A stretch of DNA of 64,000 bases, taken from contig VISH01000002.1 in assembly GCA_007827375.1 (NCBI GenBank), positions 682,001 through 746,000 on the forward strand, written 5' to 3'. Origin of the DNA: Alteromonadaceae bacterium 2753L.S.0a.02. GTDB taxonomy: Bacteria > Pseudomonadota > Gammaproteobacteria > Pseudomonadales > Cellvibrionaceae. Below the pieces are notes generated by a model. That model did not search any database. It was not told the DNA's origin and was given only the letters and a program-made list of their open reading frames with translations. Both the position numbers and the translations under genes were made by a program. Positions 23,401-26,416 of the stretch are shown here, in pieces (position 1 is the stretch's first letter; each line of letters begins with the position of its first letter).

Positions 23401-25179
23401 GAAATAAATGGTTTGAAATCTGCGTTCGCGCAATTGGGTGTGCCCTCTCAGGATTCACCTTTTTGTGGTATTGGCTCTGTGAAATCTAATATCGGTCATG
23501 CCGAACTCGCCGCAGGTGTTGCTGGCCTGGTGAAAGTGATTTTGCAAATGAAGCATAAGCAATTGGTGGCAAGCTTGCACTGCGATGCGGTAAATCCTTA
23601 CATCGAACTTACCAACAGTCCGTTTTATATTGTTACCGAAAATCAACCGTGGCTCGCGCCTATCGATGAGCAGGGGCGGGCTTTGCCGAGGCGCGCGGGA
23701 ATTAGCTCCTTCGGATTCGGCGGCGCTAATGCTCATGTGATTGTTGAAGAATACATTCCCGCAGAAAATTTGCCCTTAACTAATCAGGGCTCTGTGCTGG
23801 TAGTGCTTTCCGCTCGCACCGCAGAACAACTGCAACAGCGTACCGCGGGGCTGGTTAACTTCCTGAAAGAAACAGATTTCGCCGATGCGTATTTACCACA
23901 ACTCGCATACACCTTGCAGGTCGGGCGCGAGCAAATGGTACATCGCCTGGCCTTAGTTGTTGGTAGCGTTTTTGAATTGCAACAGCGTTTGGTGCAATGG
24001 CAGAAAAACCCGCTGGAAAGCGATATTTATTCTGGTGTGGTCGACAAACAACCTTCAGCATTAATGCGCTTAACTCAGGACAAAGATTTTAAACTCACTC
24101 TCGATGCCTGGTTGGCGCAACAGCGTTACGAAAAATTATTAGAACTTTGGGTCCAGGGTTTACAGTTTGACTGGCATGCACTTTATACAAATCGGCCCAT
24201 GCGTCGTATCTCTCTACCGGGATACCCCTTTGCCCGCGAACGCTACTGGGTAGAAGCGACTTCTGCAAATGTCGCAGAAGTTCATCAGCAGTTACATCCT
24301 CTGGTACACGCCAACAGTTCCACGCTACAGCAGGGACAAAAATACAGCAGTGTGTTCAATGGGCGTGAGTTCTTTTTAGCGGACCATCAAATGAATAAGC
24401 AAATGCATTTTCCGGAAATGGCCTGCCTTGAGATGGCTCGCGAAGCAATCTGTCTCGCAACGGGTCGCCACGATGAGCAAGGCACCTCATTGGTATTAAA
24501 ACAGGTGCGATGGTTACATCCCTTGGTGGCTACAAAGCAGGGATTAAACGTGGATATTGGTGTGCAAGGCCGCGGCAATGGAGAAATTGCTTTCCGTATC
24601 CAAGTGGCGTCACAACAGGTCGTTAGCGAGGGACTTGCAGAACACCGCCCCTTACATTCCGTTGCACAAATTGATCTTGATGCTCTGCGATTAAGCTGTA
24701 CAGCAGAAAGCTTTAATACTCAGCGTTTTTATCAGCGTTATCGAGAGTTGGGGTTAGTGTATGGCTCTAGCATGCAAGGCTTAAAAACTCTGTATTTGTC
24801 TGAAAAGCAACTGCTTGCCGAAGTGGAGATACCAGAGGTAATTGCCGCAACTGAACACGAGTACGTTCTCCATCCAAGTCTATTAGATGCCTGCTTACAC
24901 GCTACGATCGGGTTTAGTAACAGTCAGGATCGTACCTTGTTTATACCAGAAGCTATTGATGAGCTGGAAATAATCAGTGCATGTAACAGCCCTCTTTGGG
25001 TATGGATTCAGGCCTTGCATCTGAATGAAAACCAGCGCCAATTTGATTTGACGCTCGCCGATAAACACGGCAAAGTCTGTGGTCGTATTAAAGGTTTTAC
25101 ATTGCGAAAAATGCAACAGGCCGATGCTGTCGGGAGCAATAGAAATTTGCTACAGGCACTCAAAACAAAATTAGGATAA
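2854..25179 (+). CDS. Trans-AT polyketide synthase, GNAT loading module plus modules 1-5 (first half of 5)
   Basis: 7441-aa multimodular synthase with no acyltransferase domain, so malonyl units must be supplied in trans. Domain order with key residues: adaptor-like region (1-435), GNAT (438-635), ACP1 (Ser708), ACP2 (Ser810); KS1 (Cys1041, His1176, His1216), KR1 (NADPH loop at 1707), C-methyltransferase (about 2000-2330), ACP3 (Ser2418); KS2 (Cys2680), Ser-less ACP-like insert (Ala3017), DH2 (His3199, Asp3362), KR2 (Tyr3783), ACP4 (Ser3940); KS3 (Cys4217), DH3 (His4698, Asp4865), ACP5 (Ser5006); KS4 (Cys5253), DH4 (His5718, Asp5878), KR4 (Tyr6282), ACP6 (Ser6442); KS5 (Cys6704), DH5 (His7178, Asp7345). 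The protein ends after DH5, so module 5 continues in the next gene, 22 bp downstream. Each KS is followed by the usual post-KS linker ending in a YPF..RYW-like motif. A 1991-bp stretch (18523-20513) is nearly identical to part of the next gene and is more GC-rich than its surroundings. Confidence 0.95.
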   Translation: MLKSIDTLAQGFIFSVVAATLKQARILSVNEKGFLLNCKHSDRKIVGDLAEIFEKFLQSHVKAMTSSADAADYYECLNSSVFRMLSLDWKNYLEGDDLSSINSLVEDCCLPELNKSCSTLKTSIWLPFIAVMAESGVYQREKSWLLDVRKIPEKGRTELVAVLVENGVLKIFDDSKEALCYEITGEYAELLSEPKILSSIVSFGKLVIEADSQLFDKKVGRSLIEFAKSEILAEAFGDYLTTPDAIKETAASIFEQCNAGKAESYTVFLISPHPEEFEGLISRELSHVGDEFENTSLSIKSRELGPLSGDMIGAAESLKNDISREVREMHNDFLLVLDARNVFSAAVSEYVCALFKHPLLATRGKVLLCTSHNNCLNAISNWKEFIAAFCKFFERDVVELLAELARKGVVPLAFGQTIVSSSKHVQCTALHYLEKREYSIRYGIPDDIEQLMRIEKASWMPELQTPSSVIKQRLETFPLGQLVAVVDNEVVAVIYSHRILSESLLIHKNVEDVPDLHIDTGSVAHILGLAVLPEYQSRKLGDQLLEFALQIFSATPLVKKIVGVTRCKSFYRYNELSHQEYILKRSAQGLALDPHLNFHEQHGARVVSAIANYRPNDEQNDGYGVLVEYSPCDRKPLEIAGRNFVSQQSVTGTKSYVNQPQIKVLSRIDARQEAIEKSIGLMIHRLKAELAGFTLDVMQPIMEFGFDSIDMMELGLLITEEYGIEIDPLFFFANSTIRQVAKRIIENADPSRLQPTPDVASAMNNPAEKNKRSIKPAEESIAQFITSLVGHCDALEDIRQRPLLDLGLDSSQFLTLGAFINAEFEIATNDLFFFEYNSICKIASYIADQKNSKILRASNSAKTPISKGENETQKVAIVGFAMQVPGTERDRNAFFSNLIHEQSSIGTLPRGRWSWPEGIDKYGDHKGIDAGGFLSDIACFDNEFFRISAAEAELMDPQQRILLELCWQAFEHAGYNPQTLAGSDTGVFLGASGSDYKLCLADAGFVDEAHCSTSIAMSVIPNRLSYFYNFNGPSLLLDTACSSSLVAIHEAVKSIKSRECSVAVAGGINIICHPANTLSYHRAGMLSRDGLCKTFSDDANGYVRSEGAALLVMKSLADAERDGDHIYGVIRGSAINHGGQASGLSAPNPVEQGKLITKALENANLGADQLSYIEAHGTATPLGDPIEIEGLKRAFSPFGAIPRSCAVGSVKTNIGHLEAAAGVAGLVKLLVALQHKTLPGNANFHSLNSKIQLTDSPFYVLDKSQPWELKEHQHKRIAGVSSFGIGGANSHVIVEEYCNKIDQVCSDIRRDNLFLLSAKTPEALQRYVRSCLEHFGFIDRAKLNSEFHALCQKSQTAKGVFKCRLAIVASSGDDFLEKLTLEKMASSSGAASVQKGVYRFTSTNSHPGLDLESFVPLAVQQKNMSALASLWVSGTDIDWQGITDKTSTSLTLPDYPFADNRHWYCRESNLEENIGSIAVKNIAHLPIWKSEEVQGKTKADWTKNTLIVYDSEDSRFPGLASTLLTELEKSLLKHHLIDLQNGDLTTQLSPFSMDSRNSPERIVYLAMSNKYDAQTALDRGQALLEVCQKLKASADLDFYLVTLNAHKTQYDVEANPVSSALTGFIQSVARERSNWAIRSIDFSDRGDLYGWLSPALCEAIITEPANKNGCPTAYRNGMRMHRKLSPINFNTNVKGAFKQQGRYLIVGGSGGLGQLLSKYLITHYNSTLIWVGRREFDENLRELTRTCDPSGTAIEYYSCDVTCAEELKSLVEKFSDTESGINGVFNAAVTTQDARIENLSGADFRKIAASNLWITENILRVFGKQPLDFICLFSSIQSLQCDFGISLYGFISAFKDAYAGISQNGLLAQVPVSVLNWGYWPVGLGDNFQVRQRIVDQIGMQPLSELEGMASLELTLARNLSQVAPVKLAESHELQLVDENYPFTVYEGFKLDGFADELQQLLPNRVSEYQAARDKTFENGALVNLGMSGLIKAFIDLGANELCDNFLSPHEWTQKLGIVERYHRFTCAALELLVEKSVVHCRDRSYRWNAGYDCSGFRQAALDQLNQTTKQDSALRAQSELLHTCVTHLSEILQGSRPATDIMFPGASMDLVAGIYKGNPAADYVNHRVADVIASLVSRKLDDLNGQRPVRILELGAGTGGSSAFIFKRLNEFADGLEYFYTDVSRSFLLYAEDNYKPTYPYIKPHIFDLQKDIAEQDIPEDYFDIVVAANVVHATDDVVNVLSNVKRSMKSGAALVLNEITQRRTFLTLTFGLLDGWWKSVDESIRIPASPLLTPASWRAVLESIGLHQVTVVDGDKTELDQQVIVSISNGVCDTTSAFAAKVKDKEVKLSMDTELRLNSDNYEYKNSVSVEKAVMAGEELAHWLKEKIVAVTASTLRTDAESIGSEQSFADMGVDSILSVSIVKTLNQNLQIKLNSTDLFSYTCVDLLASHIAENFSDKLNFTGLNTQPVTNDELISKRPKAEKSETNIKIPSAIAPNTASELGEDAIAIIGISCQLASAGNANEYWYALKNGQSLITEVPENRFRICPDLDPSHFYRAKHDKHSSYSKWGGFLNDIDCFDASFFKISGDDAQNADPQQRLILQQCWSALEDAAIPGESLRGAKCGVFVGVEAGDYGVNYQQGIEAASLWGNATSIMAARISYFLNLKGPAITVDTACSSSLVALNSACQSLKLGESDLALAGGVSLQTTPNFYVAGSQAHMLSPTGQCYTFDDRADGFVPGEGAAVLVLKRLNDAQRDKDHIYGVIRGIGVNQDGATNGITAPSALSQKELLNAVYTNNQINPADIEMVEAHGTGTKLGDPIEFEALSEVFSRSTTRKNYCALGSAKTNIGHTRAVAGLAGVIKACLSLEHELIPASLNFESCNSNINLNDSPFYVVTDNKEWPRLEGKSRMATVSSFGLSGTNAHAVISDVPRVSKISSSWEERDYVFTFSAKTEDTLFDNIEACHCWLVKPAQQQSPEIQREIIANILSKILALPVNEFCDDASLEELGLDAFLLSEFFEILRRERAVSLRHDMMSGITRFDDFCARIAEVDCGTPASSIQHQLGDIAYTLQVGRSHFDKRVAVVARSPEQLLQALAQLLKQRIIPDQALQYSELASSEFMAYADAWQNSKAPLDPQAIYPARRISMPGYQFSRDRYWKELAATPVIQAENQTQSTTVMNEFSVEADHPWLADHQIEQLKILPGAAHVAIVRDYVLQSFKMPAATLKNMSWHKPAVAGGKSLQLQINVSLSEGLKYFEIQQQGRHSNDLIASGEIVSSPISNTSASIFDIGTLIEQCPMHLNGETLYEAYRKMGVNYGESFRNVKAIFYSDQAAIGRVLIPQNVGEHSWQIAPGVLDAIFQVTTAIGLPSPNEFTRGLQLPVAIEELTQLEILEGEVYCYARLLNEKDEQRCFQLDVLNSAGQQLLKINNFITTSLQKAHKITEQDAPQHSRGEMVLAQASWQKVPIQQAHDSKNKMAIKVFVCDNLIKSLDTINQPTGVDLTQLAIDKEASLASRSRYIFDVIFGELVNGFKTNRPQPIVVILPETERNAGHLLSGLFKSASRENSKFWGSILYLNNASQINELSDLLNLEIQGVESGCEKIYLGNNNFSQRVLIPIEDDGGKIQTELQGVCWITGGAGGLGRILAEDLAFNHNCNVVLSGRQPANEKLKAYVKNMQEQGANITYIPCDVSKLDQVEQAYRKIEFQHGAVSHVFHCAGIADDALIRNKTWQSIDRVFAAKVSGVENLDLVTVRAPLKSFVCYASLAGVLGNVGQSDYAAANAFLESFVANRNAQVACGERVGKSIAIAWPLWQSEGMMPSPAEQRRMRDSLGLSPMPSNLGLEQLKFALSASGDSRIVGYGDSNKIRELFFGATEKTSADLKGTTFETGPRIEDKTLIAKAVESKLVGIFAEVLKLPKNRITAKESFDNFGINSLVVMAITDRLEDLFGDVSKTLVYEHQTIEALAVFLLEAYPETCAECVPQPDTLSGTTAAVLPESLFDSRPKNEPENLAQALNRNISEVEMSRQEAVTPGDFSDEIAIVGIAGQYPQSDDLEEYWKNLIEGKDCVTEIPEQRWDLARFFDAEKGVPGRSYSKWGGFLRHVDKFDPLFFNIAPRDAIALDPQERLFLQTVWQTLENAGYTRKTLKNISIGGGKIGVYVGVMYEEYQFLGIESSLRNSPLALAGNPSSIANRVSYFLDLNGPCMAVDTMCSSSLTAIHLACQSIKSGECELAIAGGVNVSVHPNKYLYLSQNNVVSSKGRCEAFGEGGDGYVPAEGVGALLLKPLSKALADGDVIHGLVKGTSINHGGKTSGFTVPNPNAQAKVVADAIYSAGINARDISYLEAHGTGTALGDPIEISGLSKAFTQFSEEKQFCAIGSAKSNIGHCESAAGVAGISKILLQMRHGKFAPSLHSQTINSKIDFTNTPFFIQKDLGEWPAEFIEHEGELRRKARIAGVSSFGAGGSNGHIIIEEFVARPYEKIAQELPHIVVLSARTQEQLRERVSKLNSFLREGQFSDNQLSSLAYTLQVGREAMQFRMGFVACGIDEITHKLTRYLQNNLLQEQGMYYGNAREISAPSDDDYEIDVNTMNDWRTDETTCDRLLSHWVRGGEVNWAQFYGDTLPRRMSLPDYPFALDRYWVDIGVDMQQPSDEKTKIEPHKNPLLQGDAQWIDATQHHSLEFTGNEFFLRDHQINSEKVLPGVAYLEMVRAAASESGLLQPSESASLVLKDVHWMSPAKVRNDRLSLRLDLQHEDNQSAAFSISSSNGTPHCRGGVALQPLQAVLPMDVAQLKASCNKYVLNAEQSYQRFDQSGLDYGSGFRGIQALYIGQQQLLAKLKVPEELAAGTDNFQLHPSVMDASLQAIIGLLPENTADTYLPFGAALVEIHSQRPQPVWAWVNEVESLERSKKFNIDLLAESGDLCVRLCDLTLRAISKATDTASAIPQPLQNPENELSHTLAVADFRIPVSDVIVAQLAKALGLETQWINLDESFSDYGLDSINGIELVDSLNRELGVSLDVTSIFDFSSVNRLSKYICEEFTDVLRLKFTPVSAAITPVDSAAKAPVESVNQTITASSLTSWDGDNIAIVGVSGRFAESETLTDLWQHLAEGRDLIRDVARWDITPNTSDLDKSRMCAQGSFVADIEEFDARFFSISGAEAIYMDPQQRIFLEEAWLALEDAGYAGGVLEGAACGIYVGCNDGDYQNLFINSPYPAQAFWGNSGSILPARLAYLLDLKGPALAIDTACSSSLVAIHTAAQALRSGEVNYALAGGVFVQSTAEFYQYANRAGMLSPRGRCHSFDARADGFVPGEGAGVVLLKRLSDALADGDHIHGVIVGSACNQDGATNGITAPSANSQERLERQVYERHGIDAASIQMVEAHGTGTMLGDPIEFQALTRAFRKDTDDRQFCALGSIKSNLGHTATAAGVSGVLKILLAMKHQQIPPSLHFEQGNPNIDFDNSPFFVNTQLRDWPANRDGLPRRAAVSSFGFSGTNVHMVIDQGPECQRVSPKRPGYLVVLSADSEAQLHTLVERLHDHVNATPDIDLGHLSFTLLQGRKHLTQRLAWVVASRDELLTQWQAYLVQRQEAYRGDLKQSPWRGDHSAQHAVQQHLEHASWDNAQTLDALQHLAQAYCSGCPLDTRALFPGEQFARIPLPGYPFARQRYWISDQLREQSAPPATAHPLIHHNHSNFERQQYRSVFQGQEIFLRDHKVRGDAVLPGVAYLEMAREALARSVGSRPGTLVLSDVAWLQPITEAQFGGEITTELAWQSDDRLQFNICSGNASVHAQGIAQWQDRHAESVPLKALRARLQTELSGAQCYDTFKRLGIDYGASHRCLETLWCGEGEVLAHLKQSHTTSVDGEYLDPGLLDAALQAALGLIPNEQRLAIPQAAEQVVLHAIPGKDIWVWVREISRHHDGLLVDIDLCNSSGAPLLSIAGLKLHFLNQMPVRHDISGEPQLRVFTPLWSAVSAHGTPAQTVFVCDLDDMPTAQLMRDGTECAVISSEGATHAERYLNLTLQIQARLKALLQTDPHCRAIFLLRPEAAGLSGLVRSARKEYPQSQLQTLIVADRKDDAQLVEQLLTGVPGELLRWGAAQMQMEQWQLQENAVLGNQSDPVSSLAWQENGVYLITGGVGGLGLIFAREIARCAPGAVLLLTGRRAHPENLPGILAELAALGAKPHYKSVDVSDACAVNTLIAEVLEEHRHINGILHSAGVLQDGLLSRKSAREFEQVFAPKVAGLENLDRAIAGRSLDWFVACSSASAVLGNAGQSDYAAANGFMDVYLAQRQERVNAGEAFGTSLSINWPLWDEGGMGLSGALREKLWRSMGVAAMPTPSGLQAWKISLLQNAAQSLVLYGNDMLFKSVVQAARTAETPLQEIPSSQELSPRNQNLESSVDSHLLHTELAKMAATILCINQNDVDAVTDFGDFGFDSISLTRFAGEINSRFGVSLTPALFYEHSNLEGLIHYLVTEHQAAFLQEASQNSEVQQHKTEQPTVTPELIRQVQQSTARMAQQRDLSAMQNHNEIAIIGLSACFPKSDDLAQYWQNLVNNRDCIDEIPETRWDWKKYFGEPEEGLNQSNVKWGGFMRGADEFDPLFFGISPGEAKLMDPNQRLIMQYCWQAIEDAGYSAESLAGSDTGIFVGTGCSGYTGLLAEYGVATEAQTSTGMAASVGPNRMSFFLDVHGPSEPVETACSSSLVAIHRAVKSIQQGESRMALAGGVNALASPHLNISFNKAGMLCDDGRCKTFSENANGYVRAEGAAILLLKKRSDAERDGDHIYALIKGTAENHGGRANSLTAPNTKAQAAVIQKAVQQAGIDPQTITYIEAHGTGTSLGDPVEINGLKSAFAQLGVPSQDSPFCGIGSVKSNIGHAELAAGVAGLVKVILQMKHKQLVASLHCDAVNPYIELTNSPFYIVTENQPWLAPIDEQGRALPRRAGISSFGFGGANAHVIVEEYIPAENLPLTNQGSVLVVLSARTAEQLQQRTAGLVNFLKETDFADAYLPQLAYTLQVGREQMVHRLALVVGSVFELQQRLVQWQKNPLESDIYSGVVDKQPSALMRLTQDKDFKLTLDAWLAQQRYEKLLELWVQGLQFDWHALYTNRPMRRISLPGYPFARERYWVEATSANVAEVHQQLHPLVHANSSTLQQGQKYSSVFNGREFFLADHQMNKQMHFPEMACLEMAREAICLATGRHDEQGTSLVLKQVRWLHPLVATKQGLNVDIGVQGRGNGEIAFRIQVASQQVVSEGLAEHRPLHSVAQIDLDALRLSCTAESFNTQRFYQRYRELGLVYGSSMQGLKTLYLSEKQLLAEVEIPEVIAATEHEYVLHPSLLDACLHATIGFSNSQDRTLFIPEAIDELEIISACNSPLWVWIQALHLNENQRQFDLTLADKHGKVCGRIKGFTLRKMQQADAVGSNRNLLQALKTKLG
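5473..10233 (+). other. PKS module 1: KS1-KR1-cMT-ACP3
   Basis: KS1 has all three catalytic residues (TACSSSL, EAHGTAT, NIGH). KR1 has GGSGGLG at 1707 and the Ser and Tyr of the catalytic set, though the usual YAAAN is LYGFIS. The methyltransferase keeps the SAM motif LELGAGTGG (about 2155) and ANVVHAT. ACP3 is MGVDSIL (Ser2418). Predicted product: alpha-methyl beta-hydroxyacyl chain, with no dehydratase in this module. An Asp at the end of the LDD-like position in KR1 suggests a B-type (D-hydroxyl) reductase; the same holds for KR2, KR4, KR6 and KR7. Confidence 0.85.
10375..14793 (+). other. PKS module 2: KS2-(ACP-like)-DH2-KR2-ACP4
   Basis: KS2 is intact (Cys2680). Inside the post-KS linker, at about 2980-3055, sits an ACP-like helical domain reading LGLDAF where LGLDSF is expected (Ala3017), so it cannot be pantetheinylated. 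DH2 has His3199 and the LDAIFQ motif (Asp3362); the Gly of HxxxGxxxxP is Gln. KR2 has GGAGGLG at 3642 and DYAAAN at 3782. ACP4 reads FGINSLV (Ser3940), with Asn in place of the usual Asp. Predicted product: an alpha,beta-double bond. Confidence 0.8.
14977..17994 (+). other. PKS module 3: KS3-DH3-ACP5 (no ketoreductase)
   Basis: KS3 is intact and of the DTMCSSS type (Cys4217), like KS7. DH3 keeps His4698 and Asp4865 (VMDASLQ). ACP5 is YGLDSIN (Ser5006). A dehydratase without a KR is unexpected: either a KR acts in trans, or the DH acts on the double bond made by module 2 (for example isomerisation), or the keto group stays. The sequence alone does not decide. Confidence 0.75.
18121..22293 (+). 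other. PKS module 4: KS4-DH4-KR4-ACP6 (contains repeat copy 1)
   Basis: KS4 is intact (Cys5253, EAHGTGT, NLGH). DH4 has a full FLRDHKVRG...LPG motif (His5718) and LLDAALQ (Asp5878). KR4 has GGVGGLG at 6140 and DYAAAN at 6281. ACP6 is FGFDSIS (Ser6442). Predicted product: double bond. From mid-KS to the DH active-site Asp the DNA is almost identical to module 6. Confidence 0.85.
18523..20513 (+). repeat. Long direct repeat, copy 1 (in module 4)
   Basis: 1991 bp aligned without gaps to 27023-29013 at a constant offset of 8500 bp. I count 11 mismatches, i.e. 99.4% identity, giving four amino-acid differences (His/Gln, Trp/Arg, Asn/Ser, Lys/Glu). It runs from within the KS, upstream of the active Cys, through the linker to just past the DH Asp. 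Sampled lines inside are about 60% GC against about 45% in neighbouring PKS sequence. Confidence 0.97.
22453..25179 (+). other. PKS module 5, first half: KS5-DH5
   Basis: KS5 (VETACSSSL, Cys6704) is complete and resembles KS1. DH5 has His7178 and LLDACLH (Asp7345), but around the His the usual Gly is Lys and the PG that follows is PE, so activity is uncertain. The protein stops here; the carrier protein of this module is on the next polypeptide. No KR is present in either half. Confidence 0.75.
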
Positions 25180-25201
25180 ATCAACTGAGCGAGCGTAAAA
25201 A

Positions 25202-26416
25202 ATGGACAAGTTACACGAAAATACTGCAGATAAAATCACGCTGAGCATCGTTAACGACATCGTTGTAAAAAAACTTAAGACAATTTTTCCCGACTTGGAT
25301 AAGGCCCCAAATCATGAATTGAATACCTCTTTAGGTGTTATCAATCGTAAAGAAATAATAAATGTATTAATTAATAATTTTAAAGTGCCTGATAACTCCG
25401 GTAAGGGCCAGGAACTGCCCGCGTCATGGTCGCATTGGGTTGAGCAATTGCTTACCTGTGTGCAGCAGGTGTTACTGTCCACACAAGAGCTTGAATCACA
25501 GCAGTTGCAAAGCTTGAACTCTGATTTGGCAGCTTTAATGCAGCATGATCTTTCCAATTTGCAGTTGCTTTCGGTTGTGGAAACCTACCTTGGAGAACGT
25601 GTTGGTAATGAAGCGGAGCCGAGTATTCGTATCGCTGAAATTACGCAGCGAGATAACGACAATATCATCAGAGCTGACGCGACACTGCAATCGGAAATTT
25701 GTGAATACCGCCATTTTAATATTAAAACTCAACGCTCGCGGGTGGATTCTCAGGAAACGCAGTACGGGATCGATACGGCGAAAATAGCTCAAAGTGATTA
25801 CGCAGTTTACGATCTTGTGTTGGTTAATGCTTCTCAGGTACACAAAAAGCGAACCGCTGAAATGCTCGCACTTGCGAAGCAAATCACAGTACCTGGTGGT
25901 ATGTTGGTATTTTGTGATTGGAGCGATAACTTCCTGGGGTCGCAGCTCTTGTCATTACTCAGTGGTGAATCACAGCATGAAGATTCCTTAGCGCCGGAGC
26001 TGTTGCACAAATACGGTTTTATAGGCGCGTCTCGTTTGTTTGGTGATTTGCAAGGTGGCTGTCGCTGCATTTGGCTGGCGCAACGTGATGCCCAATTGCT
26101 GGAGCTCCCCAGCGTCGAAGTCGATGTTGCATATATCGAAGAAAATCGACAATTAGCCGATGCTACAACTTTTAGTACTGCAGAGCTCGAGATGTTTGCG
26201 CAGGAGCGTATTACAGATTGCTTGGCGAAGGCGATTGCCATGGAGCCCGGCGACTTGGACAGCACAACTTGCTTTCAGGATTATGGGGTAGATTCCCTTG
26301 TTTCGGTAAAACTTATAAAAAAAATCAATAACGAATTTGAAACCGATTTAAAAACAGTTGATTTATTTGACTACGCCAACATTGCCGAGTTGGCGAGATT
26401 TCTTGCCGAAAGCTGC
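25202..26416 (+). other. PKS module 5, second half: decayed methyltransferase plus ACP7
   Basis: Residues 130-300 follow the layout of the C-methyltransferase of module 1, with YDLVLVNASQVHKK in place of a YDIVVAANVVHAT-type motif and VPGGMLVF for the post-motif strand. The SAM loop expected as ILELGAGTGG reads IRIAEITQRDND (about 143), with no glycines, so SAM binding should be lost. ACP7 is intact (YGVDSLV, Ser365). The first 60 residues may be a docking segment; they also look faintly ACP-like (SLGVINRKEI), without a serine. Confidence 0.7.
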
